Below, one piece after another: positions 11,480 to 22,075 of a DNA stretch of 64,000 nucleotides (positions within the stretch are counted from its first letter, which is position 1; each line of letters begins with the position of its first letter). Source of the DNA: Symbiodinium sp. CCMP2592. Taxonomy: Eukaryota; Sar; Dinophyceae; Suessiales; Symbiodiniaceae. The stretch spans positions 186,001 to 250,000 of the forward strand of contig CAJNDT010002913.1 in NCBI GenBank assembly GCA_905221615.1, given 5' to 3'. The notes under the pieces are model-generated. The model was not told the origin of the DNA. It did not search any database and worked only from the letters and a program-made list of their open reading frames with translations. Position numbers and translations under genes: made by a program.

Positions 11480-11740
11480 TTGTTATTGACGACAATAAGG
11501 GCTGTGTCAAAGCATACAGTACTTGACGATCCCGTTAGTGGTTGCGGGCTCAGGGCTTCTGGGAGTTTGGAGTCATTCAAACCCCGATGCTCGGAAACTC
11601 CGTGGGCTGTTAACAAACTAGCAAGGAACACCCCCAAAGAACCCTTCAAGAGAGCCCCTGCGGTCTTTAACAGTGGGTATTTCGACTATAGTAGAATACA
11701 ACAGATGAGAAGAAAAAGGAGACTCAGCTTTTGGGGCTAG
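11480..11740 (+). CDS. Possible terminal exon, product unknown
   Basis: The open frame ends NKLARNTPKEPFKRAPAVFN and a basic IQQMRRKRRLSF before a TAG. No splice site was fixed. Confidence 0.35.
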   Translation: MLLTTIRAVSKHTVLDDPVSGCGLRASGSLESFKPRCSETPWAVNKLARNTPKEPFKRAPAVFNSGYFDYSRIQQMRRKRRLSFWG

Positions 11741-12114
11741 GGGTTCATAAGACTGGCGTGACATGGGCCTACCTAACGGACCCTCCGGGCATGCCACGAA
11801 ACGATCCTGCGGCAGGGTTTGGCGGAGTTTAGGATTTAGGAAGCGTTTGGAGCTTTAGCTTGGGTTTAGGGTGCTAGGGCTTTCCCCGAACCGTGTAGGG
11901 TTTCTAGGATTTTACTAGGAAGCTTAAAGAAATACCAGGAAGTCCGAGAGCTCTGATGAGACAAATGTTCACCGATTGCAAATGCCCCCTCATAGCGGTA
12001 TACTCTGAAACAGAAAAATGCCAAAGCATTGCGGAAACTCACGGTCTACGACGTCTACGATTCTAAGCCTCGCGAGCATAGCAGTTCAAGCAAGCGTCAG
12101 AAGTTCGATGTGAG

Positions 12115-12306
12115 GTGACTGGAGATTCAGCACTCCACCCTACTCCTGAATCTGACATCATGACCCAAGGGGCTAAGCTTCGACAGTGCGCCAGATTGAA
12201 CAGCAGTGTGACAAAGGTGTGCTGTGGAAGAGTCGCACCGCCAGCTACATTACGAAAAGCGGCTGTGGAAGTCCCTAGGCTCTTAACTTCTCAGCCCCAA
12301 CGCTGA
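12115..12306 (+). CDS. Possible terminal exon, product unknown
   Basis: A 63-codon frame with mixed composition (GAKLRQCARLNSSVTKVCCG) runs to a TGA. No family recognised. Confidence 0.35.
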   Translation: MTGDSALHPTPESDIMTQGAKLRQCARLNSSVTKVCCGRVAPPATLRKAAVEVPRLLTSQPQR

Positions 12307-12352
12307 AAACATCAACTATAATAAAGCTCTCAACCCCGAACCCTCCACAGCC

Positions 12353-12446
12353 TACCCATAGGCCCCATAGTAGTTCCTTTTTGGGAATACCTTATAAGAT
12401 TCTATATATGAACCCCAAAAGGGAACTACTATGGGGCCTATGGGTA
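12353..12446. mobile_element. Palindromic element, family C, intact
   Basis: 94 bp with near-perfect arms TACCCATAGGCCCCATAGTAG and the core TATAAGATTCTATATATGAA. No convincing exon on either side. Confidence 0.9.
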
Positions 12447-12475
12447 AACCTACACACACACAAATGATAATCAGA

Positions 12476-12622
12476 AACCCTAAACCCTCAACCCTAAACC
12501 CTAAACCCGAAACCCTCAACCCTAAACCCCAAACCCTCAACCCTAAACTTACCCTCAACCAGCTAAACCCTAAACCCCAAACCCTAAACCCTAAACCCTC
12601 AACCCTAAACCCTAAACAGTAA
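12476..12622 (-). repeat. Interstitial CCCTAAA tract
   Basis: About 147 bp of CCCTAAA units, many as CCCTCAA or CCCGAAA variants. Confidence 0.9.
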
Positions 12623-12632
12623 ACCCGGAGCC

Positions 12633-12731
12633 GAGAATCCATGGCTGACCCTCCTCGAATGGGAAGCGCTTCCCAATGGCAAAGAGGACGCCGAAGAAGC
12701 CTCGGGCAAAGCCGTAACGGAGCCTTCATGA
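12633..12731 (+). CDS. Terminal exon, product unknown
   Basis: The frame reads ENPWLTLLEWEALPNGKEDA then EEASGKAVTEPS and a TGA. The acidic, helix-like composition is absent from the other frames. It abuts the CCCTAAA tract. Confidence 0.45.
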   Translation, partial: ENPWLTLLEWEALPNGKEDAEEASGKAVTEPS

Positions 12732-13142
12732 TTATAGGGTTTTTTTGAAGCGTGATGACTGGAGTCTACCTATACAGATTTTAGAGTTTAGGGGTTTAGA
12801 GTTTAGGGTTTAGGGATTAGGGTTCAGGGGATGGGACGAGTTATTCAAGACCAAACTCAAAACTAAACACCACAGTGGTAAATCACGCATCTATGGATCA
12901 CTGATCCATGAGCGAATCATGTGAGCAGTAGCAATACTGCTCGGATGAGTGCTCGTAGTAAACTAGAGCCAGTACCAGTACCAATAACATCACAGCCACA
13001 CCATGCAATGTTATACTGGGCGACATCACTCGAAACAGTGCCGCCAACGGCACCGTCCCGAAATGAATGACGGATCCTAACTTTCAAGGCCCAGAGCCCC
13101 TAATTAATGAGCTTAGGTGTGGGGTTCAAGGTTGAGATTGAG

Positions 13143-13232
13143 AAAATAGGGAAGCCTAATATAGTACCCTAAATAGTAGGATCCTGACTATAAGGACCCA
13201 AAGTAAGGTAATTACCCCTAATTTCCTCTTGG
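13143..13232. mobile_element. Degenerate family E copy
   Basis: It keeps the core GTACCCTAAATAGTAGGATCC and AAGTAAGGTA, but the TIRs are eroded. Confidence 0.45.
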
Positions 13233-13484
13233 AACTAATTAAGGTTCAGGGCTAGGGGAATAGTAGAAATTAAAACGAACAGTCGATAAGTCCTAATCAC
13301 GAGTGATTACACTATCACCGCTGCGCTCCCGGGCATACGCAAAAATGCAGCGCAGGTCACAGCCCTGATTCCACTAAGTTTCAATCTGGTTTTGTGGTAG
13401 ATGCAATACAAGAAGGAACACTAAGGAATAATGTTGGTGATTATTGCGGCTTCTATGGTAGGTCCTCCGAACCAGGCCTACATC

Positions 13485-13580
13485 ATACATCCCACAGATC
13501 CCAAGAAGCCCGATCCCACAATACCGAACAGCCCAATCAAACCAGCAAATACTCCGAAGCCCGACTTTCCCGAATCCCCC
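13485..13580 (-). CDS. Short exon with a membrane segment
   Basis: The minus frame reads VFAGLIGLFGIVGSGFLGSV, a Gly-rich transmembrane-like segment, then GCMM at a GTAGGC donor. The partner exons are unknown. Confidence 0.35.
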
Positions 13581-13668
13581 CACAAGCTTCAAACCCTAAA
13601 CCTCAACCCCCTAAACCCTGAAGCCCGAAAACCGCAACCCAAGCTCGTCACGAACAGAGCCCCACATA

Positions 13669-13855
13669 CCCCAAAGAGGCCTTAATAATTAGAATAGGGT
13701 TTGGGTGGCCCCTTATAAATACAAATATTACCACAATAGTAATACCCCAAAGAGGCCTTAATAATTAGAATAGGGTTTTGGGGGCCCATTATTTAATATA
13801 AATATAATAAGGAACCCCCAAAAAATTTGTAGGTAATTAGTAAGGCCCCTATATT
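13669..13855. mobile_element. Two tandem family G copies
   Basis: The left arm TACCCCAAAGAGGCCTTAAT AATTAG occurs twice (13669 and 13743). Only the second copy has its right arm (TTAGTAAGGCCCCTATA). This suggests duplication of one arm or insertion of one copy into another. Confidence 0.7.
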
Positions 13856-13929
13856 GCCCCAAAGGTGCCTCCTAGCCCGCCGGTGTTGCCGGAGGCCCGA
13901 TCCATCCTCGGCCGATCGGCTTTCCGAAA

Positions 13930-14150
13930 GCTCGCAGGGTTGAGGGTCTAGGGCTTAAGGGGTTCGGGGTTTAAGGGTTTAGGGGTTGAAGGCTTTAAGG
14001 GTTTAGGGTTTAGGGGTGTAGGGTTTAAGGGTTAAAGGTTCAGGGTTTGAGGGTTTAGGGTTTAAGGGTTTAGGGGCTAAGGGTTTAGGGTGTTAGGGGC
14101 TTAGGGGTTAAGGGTTTAGTTAGGGTTGAAGGGTTTTAGGTTCCCTAAAC
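13930..14150 (+). repeat. Long degenerate TTTAGGG tract
   Basis: About 220 bp of GGGTTTAGGG, GGGTTTAAGGG and GGGGTTAAGGG variants. Confidence 0.85.
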
Positions 14151-14420
14151 CCTATAGAAGTTGCCCAAAGAAGCTAGCTCTTTGCTAAGCACACTGAAGC
14201 GCTCAACATCGAAATAGGAGTGTTTGGGGCTTGGTATAAGGGCCTGACTTATTCCAAGAAGAGGACTTGTGGGCAGATTCTAGTAAAAGTGCTAGGGCTT
14301 GCTGATTACTATTTCATCATGCAAACCTCTCTAGCATATCTTTGCGGGGTTCGAGGCTTTCGGATCTAGAGGCGTGCAGTTCTTGGATTGCCGGGTTTCG
14401 GGTGTCGGGGCTGGGGGTGC

Positions 14421-14694
14421 CTTGCAGGAGCCATTCTGGTGACAACATCATATGCCAACACGAAAAGTCATCAGCGCACAACAATCGTACTGTTGATGAT
14501 ATGAATCCTGCATTACCTTAAGGACCCTAGACTATGGGATTTATGGTATATTCCTTATTATGGGTAATGCAGGGTTTATAACATCAATCGTAGGAACAAC
14601 GATTGCTGACGACGATGACCAGCCAGCTGGTCCTCGTCATGATCGCCAATCGAGAAAAGGAAGAACGAAGTGCAGGCCCAGGCGGACATAAAGG
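14421..14694 (-). CDS. Two exons split by a D intron, membrane protein
   Basis: Exon 14590-14694 (acceptor TATCGCAG) has a hydrophobic run FMSAWACTSFFLFSIG, then an acidic HDEDQLAGHRRQQS. It continues across D into exon 14421-14489 (RLLCADDFSCWHMMLSPEWL), which ends at a GC donor. Base counts fit exactly (2+34 codons+1; 2+22 codons+1). Function unknown. Confidence 0.55.
14490..14589 (-). mobile_element. Family D palindrome acting as a GA-AG intron
   Basis: The inverted ends GATTGATGTTATAAACCCTGC and GGATTCATATCATCAACAG carry the splice sites. Length is 100 bp. Other D copies have GTTGATGAT at this place. Confidence 0.65.
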
Positions 14695-15103
14695 CTGCGA
14701 TAAAGCGTCAACCACGTGTTCGATGCTCAGGTTTTGGGTGCTGTTTGCGTAGTTGATTAAGGCCTGCGGTTCAGGCGACGATCCCAAAACGAATAATTAC
14801 CTAGAGTTGGTTCAGGGCTGATTACTATTTCGGGATGTGGGCCGATCCGGGGAAGCGCAAAATGCTAAACCCGAAACCGGGATCCCCTGAAAGGCAACCC
14901 TATCTTGGAGCACCTCCATCACACAGACACTGAAGCCCTGAAAGCATGCACAAAACAAAGACACAAGACAGCCCTAAACTTAAAACCCATGCAAACTGCG
15001 ACCCTAAACCCTAAACCTCGAGCTCCTTCTGCAGTCGAGGTTCACATAGCCGATGCTAAATTGCCGGACTTGGCCCTGGGTGTTGAAGGTGAGGCCTCAC
15101 TTC

Positions 15104-15207
15104 GGAGGCCTCAAAAGGTGGGATGAAGGTAGGTGGGATCTTCCCAAATAATAGTCCTTATATAAGGGATCCTTAATCCTACCTTCATCCCACCTTTTGA
15201 GGCCTCC
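15104..15207. repeat. Perfect-armed palindrome (single copy)
   Basis: The 30-bp arms beginning GGAGGCCTCAAAAGGTGGGA are perfect inverted copies around a 44-bp centre. No other copy was found in the window. Confidence 0.85.
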
Positions 15208-15270
15208 GATCACTGCAAGGCACGCTCGGGAGTCTGGAGCTGGCACGGCTTAGACAACGACATGAACCTC

Positions 15271-15390
15271 TGATATCTCTTAGAAGGGGCCCCCACCCTG
15301 TAAGAGTGGTATGACCGGAACATAATAGGGCCCTAATATAATCCTTATAGCCACTATTACAGGGTGGGGGGGTAGCTTCTAAGATATCTC
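15271..15390. repeat. Second single-copy palindrome
   Basis: The arms GATATCTTAGAAG with CCCCACCCTGTAA are inverted at both ends, 64 bp after the preceding palindrome. Confidence 0.8.
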
Positions 15391-15709
15391 TTCCTTCTAT
15401 TCCTACCATGTCCTTCCACTACCACTGTTGCTGCTGCGAGTTCCGCAACTTTCAACTCAGAAGTGCGCGAACGAACCATCGTCAACATCACCAGCATCAC
15501 CATCATCATGATCATCAGCATCATCATGACTGTCATGACCATCATAAGACAATGCCCCTCCTGCATCATTTGAATCATGGGTCTCAATAGAAGTCAGTCT
15601 CCTGAATCATCAGTCCTAAGACCAACAAGTCTAGCAAAAAACCGTCGGCGAAAGCCCTGAACTTTGACGGCAAATCACCCGGCCATAACCCCGGTCCCAA
15701 AACACAGCG

Positions 15710-15775
15710 GTGCTTGATGTAGAGGCCTTTATTCTTTACCTATAAAGAGTAAATGCCTCTACATTAATTAAGCAC
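15710..15775. repeat. Third single-copy palindrome
   Basis: The arms GTGCTTGATGTAGAGGC and ATGCCTCTACATTAATTAAGCA fold over a TTTACC/TAAAGAG centre. Total length is 66 bp. Confidence 0.8.
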
Positions 15776-16359
15776 GGCGTTTTGGAGCATATCGAGAAAT
15801 ATGTATCTGGGGACTACAAAGGGGTGCTATATCCTCTATCCCTCAGCTGCCGACATGCTTGTTGCGGTCCTTGACGCCTGAACCATCACATTCTCAAACC
15901 CCGTACGGCCCTAAACCCGAAACCCAAAGCTACCCTATTCCAATTATTAAGGCCCCTATGCTATAGTACCCTTATAGATCCCTTATGGTAGCCCTTAAAA
16001 GAACCCTTTAAAAGGGAACCCTAATTACTCGACCCAAAACCATACACCCCGAAGCCTGAAAGGCCTGAGCTGTAAACCTCAATCTCTGTTGCCCCAAAGC
16101 CCGCGCTCTGTGGCGTAAAAAAAAGCCCAGAAACCCCATACCCTGCGAACGAAATCTTAAAACTGAAACCGAGACACTTTGCATGTAGTTTGCTTTCACA
16201 TTGTGCGATAATTCGAAAAAGGGTCCCTCAGGAACACTACAACTCGTAAAAAAATCAGCCCTCTATATTGAACCCCAACCTAAACCTTGATGGGGTCCTT
16301 AAGAGAAAGCTCGAATTGGACCCAAACACCCAAGCTGTCAAGCTCACAAAAAAAGGTAC

Positions 16360-16452
16360 TACCCATAGGCCCCAAAGTAGTTCCTTTTTGGGACTACTCT
16401 AAGGATTCTATACATGAACTCCAAAAAGGAATTACTTTGAGGCCTTTGGGTA
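16360..16452. mobile_element. Palindromic element, family C
   Basis: The arms TACCCATAGGCCCCAAAGTAG and CTTTGAGGCCTTTGGGTA flank the usual GGATTCTATACATGAAC core. Confidence 0.9.
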
Positions 16453-16754
16453 TAGACCCTAAACCGAAAAATTCCGCAAGAAACTGCCACTAGGAGAGGC
16501 TTTTAAAGACTTTGAAAAATAGGTAAGATCCTCTTAAGCCCAATAAGAGAAAATATGAAATGTCCCAAAGCCCTACCTAGGCCAAGCGACTGCAGGACTG
16601 CGGCGGATTTCGGAAGCGCTTGCCCGTTGGTGGGCCGAAAAGGAGCTCCGCATCCGATCCTTCGAAGAAGACCAAAACAGTCGGAAGTTGTAGCAACAAA
16701 CGGGATCCCAGGTTCAGGGCTTAGGATTCCTGGACATACTAAGAGATCCTTATG

Positions 16755-16894
16755 CTACAATATATACATGAATGTACATATATATATATATATGTAGATG
16801 TAGATGTACATGTATATGTCAATGTATATGTACATGTATGAATATGTGTATGTGAATGCGTGTATATGTAGATATCTAATTATACATATGTACA

Positions 16895-16925
<31 letters not shown>

Positions 16926-16950
16926 GTATATGTATATGTATATGCATGCA
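16755..16950. repeat. (TA)n/(TATG)n microsatellites
   Basis: Mixed TATATG, GTATAT and TA runs. The Tyr/Ile/Met-rich frames here are artefacts. Confidence 0.95.
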
Positions 16951-17058
16951 TACGGGTTCACGAAGTGGTTTCCATGTGGGATTTAACTTTGAGGCTTCAA
17001 TCCCAAGGATCCTCGGGCGTGGGGTGCCTAGGTACAGGGCTTCCCAGATAATCATGGC

Positions 17059-17169
17059 ATATGGGAGTTTCCGACAATGGGGGGGGAACCTTATTTTGGT
17101 CTTTGTAATAGGGATCCTACTATTTAGGGTACCATATTAGGGGCCCCTATTTTCGGAAACCCCCCCATA
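17059..17169. mobile_element. Palindromic element, family E
   Basis: The ends TATGGGAGTTTCCGACAATGG and TTTTCGGAAACCCCCCCATA flank the GGATCCTACTATTTAGGGTACC core. Confidence 0.85.
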
Positions 17170-17370
17170 TTTTACGACCAAGATCTAATCGAACTATTAG
17201 GGCCGCTATTTCGGTCCCGTTCACGAACCCTTGAGGGTACCTAGTTTAATTAGAAAACACCCAGACTAAGGATCGAGGACACTTTGCGGCTTCATGCTAG
17301 GGGCACTGTGACTAGAAAGTTGTTAAGTCTAGGGTACGGCGGTTTCGGTTGGTAGGGTTGCGGGTTTTAG

Positions 17371-17830
17371 AGAGCCGTAAGAGCATCGAATGCAGTAGTC
17401 ATGTTGATGAAGCTGGTGGATATGGTGATGAACGTTTGCATATGCTGCTAGTGAGTGCTGGTGATGATAGGAGGCGATACTTCCCTAAGTCATAAGAGTA
17501 ATTCCTAATATGGGAACCCTACATTCTACTATATCGGTACATGGGACCCTTTGGGGCTTGGTGTTGGGGAGGCCTTACTTAGAGGATCATGGGACTTAGT
17601 AAGTAGGTTATAATTGGGGTTATAAGTCCCCTAAGTGGGGTTATCATAATTATATCCTACTTATAACCTTACTTACTAAGTCCCATGAGCCTTCAAGTAA
17701 GCCTGCGGCTAACAATAGACTGTTTGCCGTCTCGGGGCTAGGATCGTGGATGCTGCATTGCGATTTTGTTCCGGATGTCAAATCATGTAGGCCCGAATCC
17801 TTAATCTTCCGCTTCGCTGCCAAGTCCTAA
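17371..17830 (+). CDS. Two exons split by an intron containing a B element
   Basis: Exon 17371-17488 (acceptor GTTTTAG) encodes an acidic segment (SRKSIECSSHVDEAGGYGDE then RLHMLLVSAGDDRRRYF). It joins in phase 2 to exon 17698-17830, 44 codons (PAANNRLFAVSGLGSWMLHC and DFVPDVKSCRPESLIFRFAA) to a TAA. Base counts fit exactly. The intron is GT-AG and the AG comes from the B TIR (CCTTCAAG). No family recognised. Confidence 0.55.
17576..17699. mobile_element. Palindromic element, family B, long form
   Basis: The arms TACTTAGAGGATCATGGGAC with TTAGTAAGTAGGTTATAA differ from the short B copies. It is nearly the reverse complement of the copy at 25101. Confidence 0.85.
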
Positions 17831-17930
17831 ACCCAAACCCTAAAAACCCTAAACCCTAAACCGACAAAATCCTGAACCCAAACCCTAAAAAGTCTAAACC
17901 CTAAACCGACAAATCCAGAACCCAAACCCA
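17825..17930 (-). repeat. Interstitial CCCTAAA tract
   Basis: CCCAAACCCTAAA-type units, with a roughly 50-bp unit (CCGACAAATCC AGAACC) repeated twice. Confidence 0.8.
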
Positions 17931-18099
17931 AACCTCAAACCGACATAAATGGAACCTCAGGAGCTTGATCCGCCGTCGACTACAGTAGGATGCAGGGGCC
18001 CGAATCTTGAGTTTCCTACGATGCTTGTGACAAAATAAACGCAGCACCAAACATGGAAATGAAGGCAGTGCAACAACGAATAAAGAAAATAGAAACATA

Positions 18100-18106
18100 C
18101 AAACAA

Positions 18107-18161
<55 letters not shown>

Positions 18162-18215
18162 CAGTTACATATACATTATATGCTTGCACGGCCGTTAGTG
18201 TGTGTGTGTGTGTGT
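18100..18215. repeat. (CATA)n, (TA)n and (TG)n microsatellites
   Basis: ACATACATAC from about 18105, TA to about 18162, and GT at about 18199-18217. Confidence 0.95.
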
Positions 18216-18329
18216 GTGGAATCAAGGCAGAGGTGTCGAAGTGCCGCCTGGCCTGGCATCGCGTCGCCCGTGTGTGTCCCAGCACCCCGCACCTTGTCTG
18301 CCGACCCGGGAGTTTACCTTAACCTACCC

Positions 18330-18444
18330 CCAAGGGTCCAAAGGACCCAATAGTTAGATACTCGGTTTTAGGATAGTAGTTATGTAGGTTAGGATTTTGG
18401 AGGGTATATGATAATTGGGTACTTGGACCCTTAACCTACCATAC
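18330..18444. repeat. Palindrome with AGGGTCC arms
   Basis: Left arm CCAAGGGTCCAAAGGACCCA and right arm TTGGGTACTTGGACCCTTAA are imperfect inverted copies. Single copy. Confidence 0.5.
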
Positions 18445-18545
18445 TGTAGCCCCCCTTATAACCACAACGAAGATACTAGTTATTCTCTTGGACTCTACAT
18501 GAACAAAAAATGCAAAATAATTCCTAAGAGACTACATATAGCATA
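18445..18545. repeat. Dispersed repeat, family S
   Basis: It shares TATTCTCTTGGAYTYTAYAT, then GAACAAAAA and AAAATAATTCCT, with 50226-50335. It is not clearly palindromic. Confidence 0.5.
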
Positions 18546-18648
18546 GCCTACTTTTGTAGAGCCCCCCCAACAAAAAATTACATGAGGGTTCTCAAAGGGA
18601 TCCTGCAAAACCCATGGGGTGATGGTCCGGTCGCTCTTTCTGTTATAC

Positions 18649-18900
18649 CGTCCTTTGGGATCTACGGCTTGAGGGTCCAGCTTGGGGCAGGTCTTCAGGA
18701 CCTGTGGGGCCCCTGAAAAGCACATAAGCCAAAATTAGGATAGGGATCTCCCATATATTAAGCCCCTTATAATATGAAGCCCAATAAGGTAGGGATATCC
18801 CTATACAATGCTTGTGCTTATGTGCTTTTGGGTCCCGAATTTTAAAAGACCCACAGCAGCTGGAACGTGCCCGAAACCCTGATCCTCGCGCGAGACATGT
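18649..18900 (-). CDS. Two exons split by an H intron, product unknown
   Basis: The upstream segment ending at 18851 reads GFGHVPAAV. The downstream exon 18649-18712 reads APQVLKTCPKLDPQAVDPKG and ends at a GTATAAC donor. The frame is continuous if intron 18713-18850 (GT-AG) is removed. The upstream exon is short and less certain. Confidence 0.4.
18713..18850 (-). mobile_element. Family H palindrome in a GT-AG intron
   Basis: The TIRs are GGGACCCAAAAGCACATAAGC and GGCTTATGTGCTTTTCAG. The second carries the acceptor. The core has GGGATATCCCTACC and an ATTAAGCCCC step. Length is 138 bp. Confidence 0.6.
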
Positions 18901-19229
18901 AACAGGGCTTCGGGGTTTAGGGTTTTGCCGGATGTTTAGGCCGAGGGGCAGATGCGAACAGATGAAGCCCTGCACAACTCGACGAAAGATTTCGGGAATT
19001 TTAGACTTTAGGTGGTTTGAAGCGGGAATTCCGGAGTAGGGCTTAGGGTTTAGGGTTTAGGAACTACTGAGAGCAAGCTGCAGCAGAGAACCCTTCCGAG
19101 ACAGAACCTTGCCCAGGAATGCGGGAACTGTACGGAACCCTGCAAGATAGCATCACTGTTCAGGCCCCTATGTTAGACCCCCCAATTTCCTTCTACTGTA
19201 CCTACATACCCACTATTCAGGACCATAAG

Positions 19230-19483
19230 GGCTCTATTCAAGGGCTCTTGGGGGCGCGTGGTATGTCATAGCTCTTGCACCGTATAAGTGGCTGACCTAC
19301 TTGTCAGGTATCATTAAATCATGGGTAACCAAAGGTTAACCTTTTTGGTTATACAGGGATTATATAGGGACTATAGCGACTATACTACCCCAAAAGGTGA
19401 AAGGTTACCTACTCTACCGGGCTTTCCTTGAAGTAACCAGGGAGAATAAGTATAGACGTTTATATCACAATGGTCTCCTGTAA
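19230..19483 (+). CDS. Two exons split by a J intron, product unknown
   Basis: Exon 19230-19334 reads YVIALAPYKWLTYLSGIIKS then WVTK. It continues in frame at 19404 (YLLYRAFLEVTRENKYRRLY) to a TAA at 19481, or to a strong GTAAGTAAC donor at 19479. The 69-bp J element between them has GT-AG borders. This is one of the clearest joins in the window. No family recognised. Confidence 0.6.
19335..19403 (+). mobile_element. Family J element as a 69-bp GT-AG intron
   Basis: It begins GTTAACCTTTTTGG and ends CCAAAAGGTGAAAG, which are inverted copies. Both exon borders carry AAAGGTTA, a probable 8-bp target duplication with AG|GT inside it. Confidence 0.75.
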
Positions 19484-19682
19484 GTAACAGGTCCCCCAAA
19501 AAGTATTAAAGTATGGTACTCCAAAGCCGAGTCTACTACCAAGCTGAAATGTGTCAAGATTGAGCGCAGACCCCCTGGCTTAACCTACCAAAACCTACTG
19601 TCCCTATTAATTCCATCGTGGAGTTTACAAGCAGAACCTACAAAAACTTAAAGTTTCGTAGTTTAAGGTATGATCTAAAGCC

Positions 19683-20111
19683 CTAAACCAGGTACACCGG
19701 TACACCCTGAACCTTAAGCTCACAGCCTCCAGACAACAAGAAAGTGCAGTCCCGAAGCCCCATAGCCTTCACCCTCACAGCGGGGTCGCCAGATGTAGCG
19801 GCATCCTGATGAACGAAGTAGTCGGCGTTCACCCTGTCAGGCTGAAAGGACCCCTCGGCAATCTTGCGTATGACATCTGCAAATTCCCGCACCGCTGGCG
19901 TGGAAATATCCACTGAAAAGACTGCGGAGGCCCCCGAGGTGGAAGCAATATGCCGCCCTAGCACATGTTTCACTTCCTCTGAGAGGCCCGCCTTGGCTGC
20001 CCATGCAAGCGGCGCGCGCTTCAAGCTATGAGACGCAATCCTCGAGAGCCTGGAGGGTTCGGCCATGCCCCCGAGCACGGACCGGAGGAAAGCGGTAGGC
20101 GTAATCCTCAA
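19683..20111 (-). CDS. Tyrosine-recombinase-like C-terminal fragment
   Basis: The segment reads SRIASHSLKRAPLAWAAKAG then LSEEVKHVLGRH. The HSLK...W..K.G......LG.H pattern matches the C-terminal catalytic part of tyrosine recombinases in dinoflagellate retroelement- or Crypton-like genes, as I remember them. Where those proteins usually have VYSRD with the catalytic Tyr, this one has VFSVD, so the nucleophile appears lost. The N-terminal part is absent (a stop lies just upstream) and the end after about residue 105 is poor. It is probably a dead fragment. The family assignment is from memory. Confidence 0.5.
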   Translation of the reverse strand: MRITPTAFLRSVLGGMAEPSRLSRIASHSLKRAPLAWAAKAGLSEEVKHVLGRHIASTSGASAVFSVDISTPAVREFADVIRKIAEGSFQPDRVNADYFVHQDAATSGDPAVRVKAMGLRDCTFLLSGGCELKVQGVPVYLV

Positions 20112-22075
20112 ACTTCAAGCTTTTTCAAACAAGAACCGTATCCCTCCAACCATCTGAGCCTTGAAGTTTGGCCTCGAACCACTAAAACTCACCCTGTGAG
20201 CCTGGGCAGTGACCCCTCAAAGCCCGAAATACCCGAACCCTGAAGCCCAACCGCCCAACCCTCACCCCCCCTTAAAACCCGATCCGAAATTCAAGGCTCT
20301 AAATTCAGTACATCTAATTCTGATGACAAGGCACCGTCCACCACACGCGGTTGGGCTCGAACGGGTCTACCCTGCGAGTTCTAACTCGCTCCCGCTGACA
20401 GGAGGCGTTTGGGTTTAGTGATGCGGATATGGGGTTCAGGGTCGGAGAGTTTGGGGGTTAGGGACTCCCAACAGTATGCCCACTTTGGAGGCTGAGGGTT
20501 CAAGGATTACGGTCTGGGGTCCTTTGTCGCCACAGAACCCGCACCCCCTCCTTTCAAATCCTGTGAGGCCATGTCTCCTACACTTCGTTTGTACTACTGT
20601 CCTTTAGGGCTTAGGGCGCTCTTGGCTTTCGGGGTTCAGGCTTGAAGTAGGGGAATCAGTACTATAGGCTTCAGAGAAGTATGATGCGAGTAAGTAATGC
20701 TTTTCGGGGATCCTGCAGTAGAAAGTCCGTCACTCTTCAAGCCCTAAACCCTAAACCCTAAACCTTTCGAAGCAAAACTCTCGCATCTTGGAGAGCGACG
20801 GCTGGTTTCGAAACCCCAAAGCCGGAAGCAATCCCCAAGCACTCACCCCAACAACAGAAAATCCCAGAAGCCGAAAGCCCTTGCCTTTGTAAACATATAT
20901 ATATATATAGATATGTTATGTAAAATATAGGTGGTACAGTATTATTTGTAGTCATCGCCATCTTGTTCATAGAAACAAACATGTTACATCAGAAGATACA
21001 AAGGGGATAACTTCGAATTAGGTGAATGGCTCCCTTCCACATAGAAAGCCTGCATAAACGAGTCCTCAGTGCTTTGTGTTTCGGGTTAGGTTGTTCATAG
21101 AAGAAATTGAACTCGCAGAACATACTTTTTTGCTGATGGTTGCCTAATCACCCACAGATTTGTAATTCCGAGTAGCTTACCAAAGGTAAAATCCTAAGCC
21201 TACAACTCAAGACGGGCCACAAGCCGTAAACTCGTAAATTCCACACCCAAACCCATCGCGGCGCACCTGAAGTGGTGAAACTCGGCGGTGGCGTCTGGGA
21301 AGGAGCCTTGCTGTCTTTTCCAGAGACTTTGCTGTAGGGTTTAGGGCCGAACCTAAACACTAACACCCTAAGCCCTAAAGCTCAGGGCTTAGGGTGTCAG
21401 TGTCTAGGTTTCCGCGGGAGAGGGTGTCTAGTCAATGAAGTTTTTTGGGCTCCAAGGGTTTAGGCTTCCTTATCAGTCATGGGTCCATTGTATAGTAGGA
21501 ATACTCATTGAGTAAAGGATTTCATCTTTTGGATTCGGGGCTTTGGGTGCTTCGTACGATTGACACCCGATTGGGCCCAGAACGGGTGGAAAAGAGCTGA
21601 CCGAAAATCGGCAATGTGGCAAGTTATGCTTAATCTGTGATGCCGACAGCCGCCCGTCAAAGACACTTCCGGCATAGTCTTTCAGAACATCACAATACAC
21701 ATCTCCAAAAATGCAGGGCCAATTACGCCCCTAAACCCTAAACCCTAGCCTAGCACAAAGTCGGCTAAAACCGAGAAGTCCAGTGTCGCAACGTTGAAGT
21801 TCAGGGTGGGCGCTTGAACGGATAGTCCTCAAGGGTATCGGGCCTGCTACACAAATAATCTCGAAGTACCCAGAAAGTAGAGTGCAGGGTTATTTCTATA
21901 ATAGGAATTACGACGAACTATTATAGCTAGGGTAAGCATCCCCCATATACTTCGCGCACTCAGCAGTCAAAGGTCAAAACTGCCAGCCCCAAAAGCGCGT
22001 TCCGCCGAGAAGCGGAAAAAGTCCACAGAGTCACGCTGGCCATAGAAAGCCTCAGGCGCAGTACTAGATTTGCCC
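20112..22075. other. Stretch without a supported gene
   Basis: Mostly eroded CCCTAAA-like text, one (TA)n tract near 20895 and CCCTAAA units near 20741-20765 and 21721. Plus-strand frames at 20028-20418 are Pro-rich and not convincing. Confidence 0.5.
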
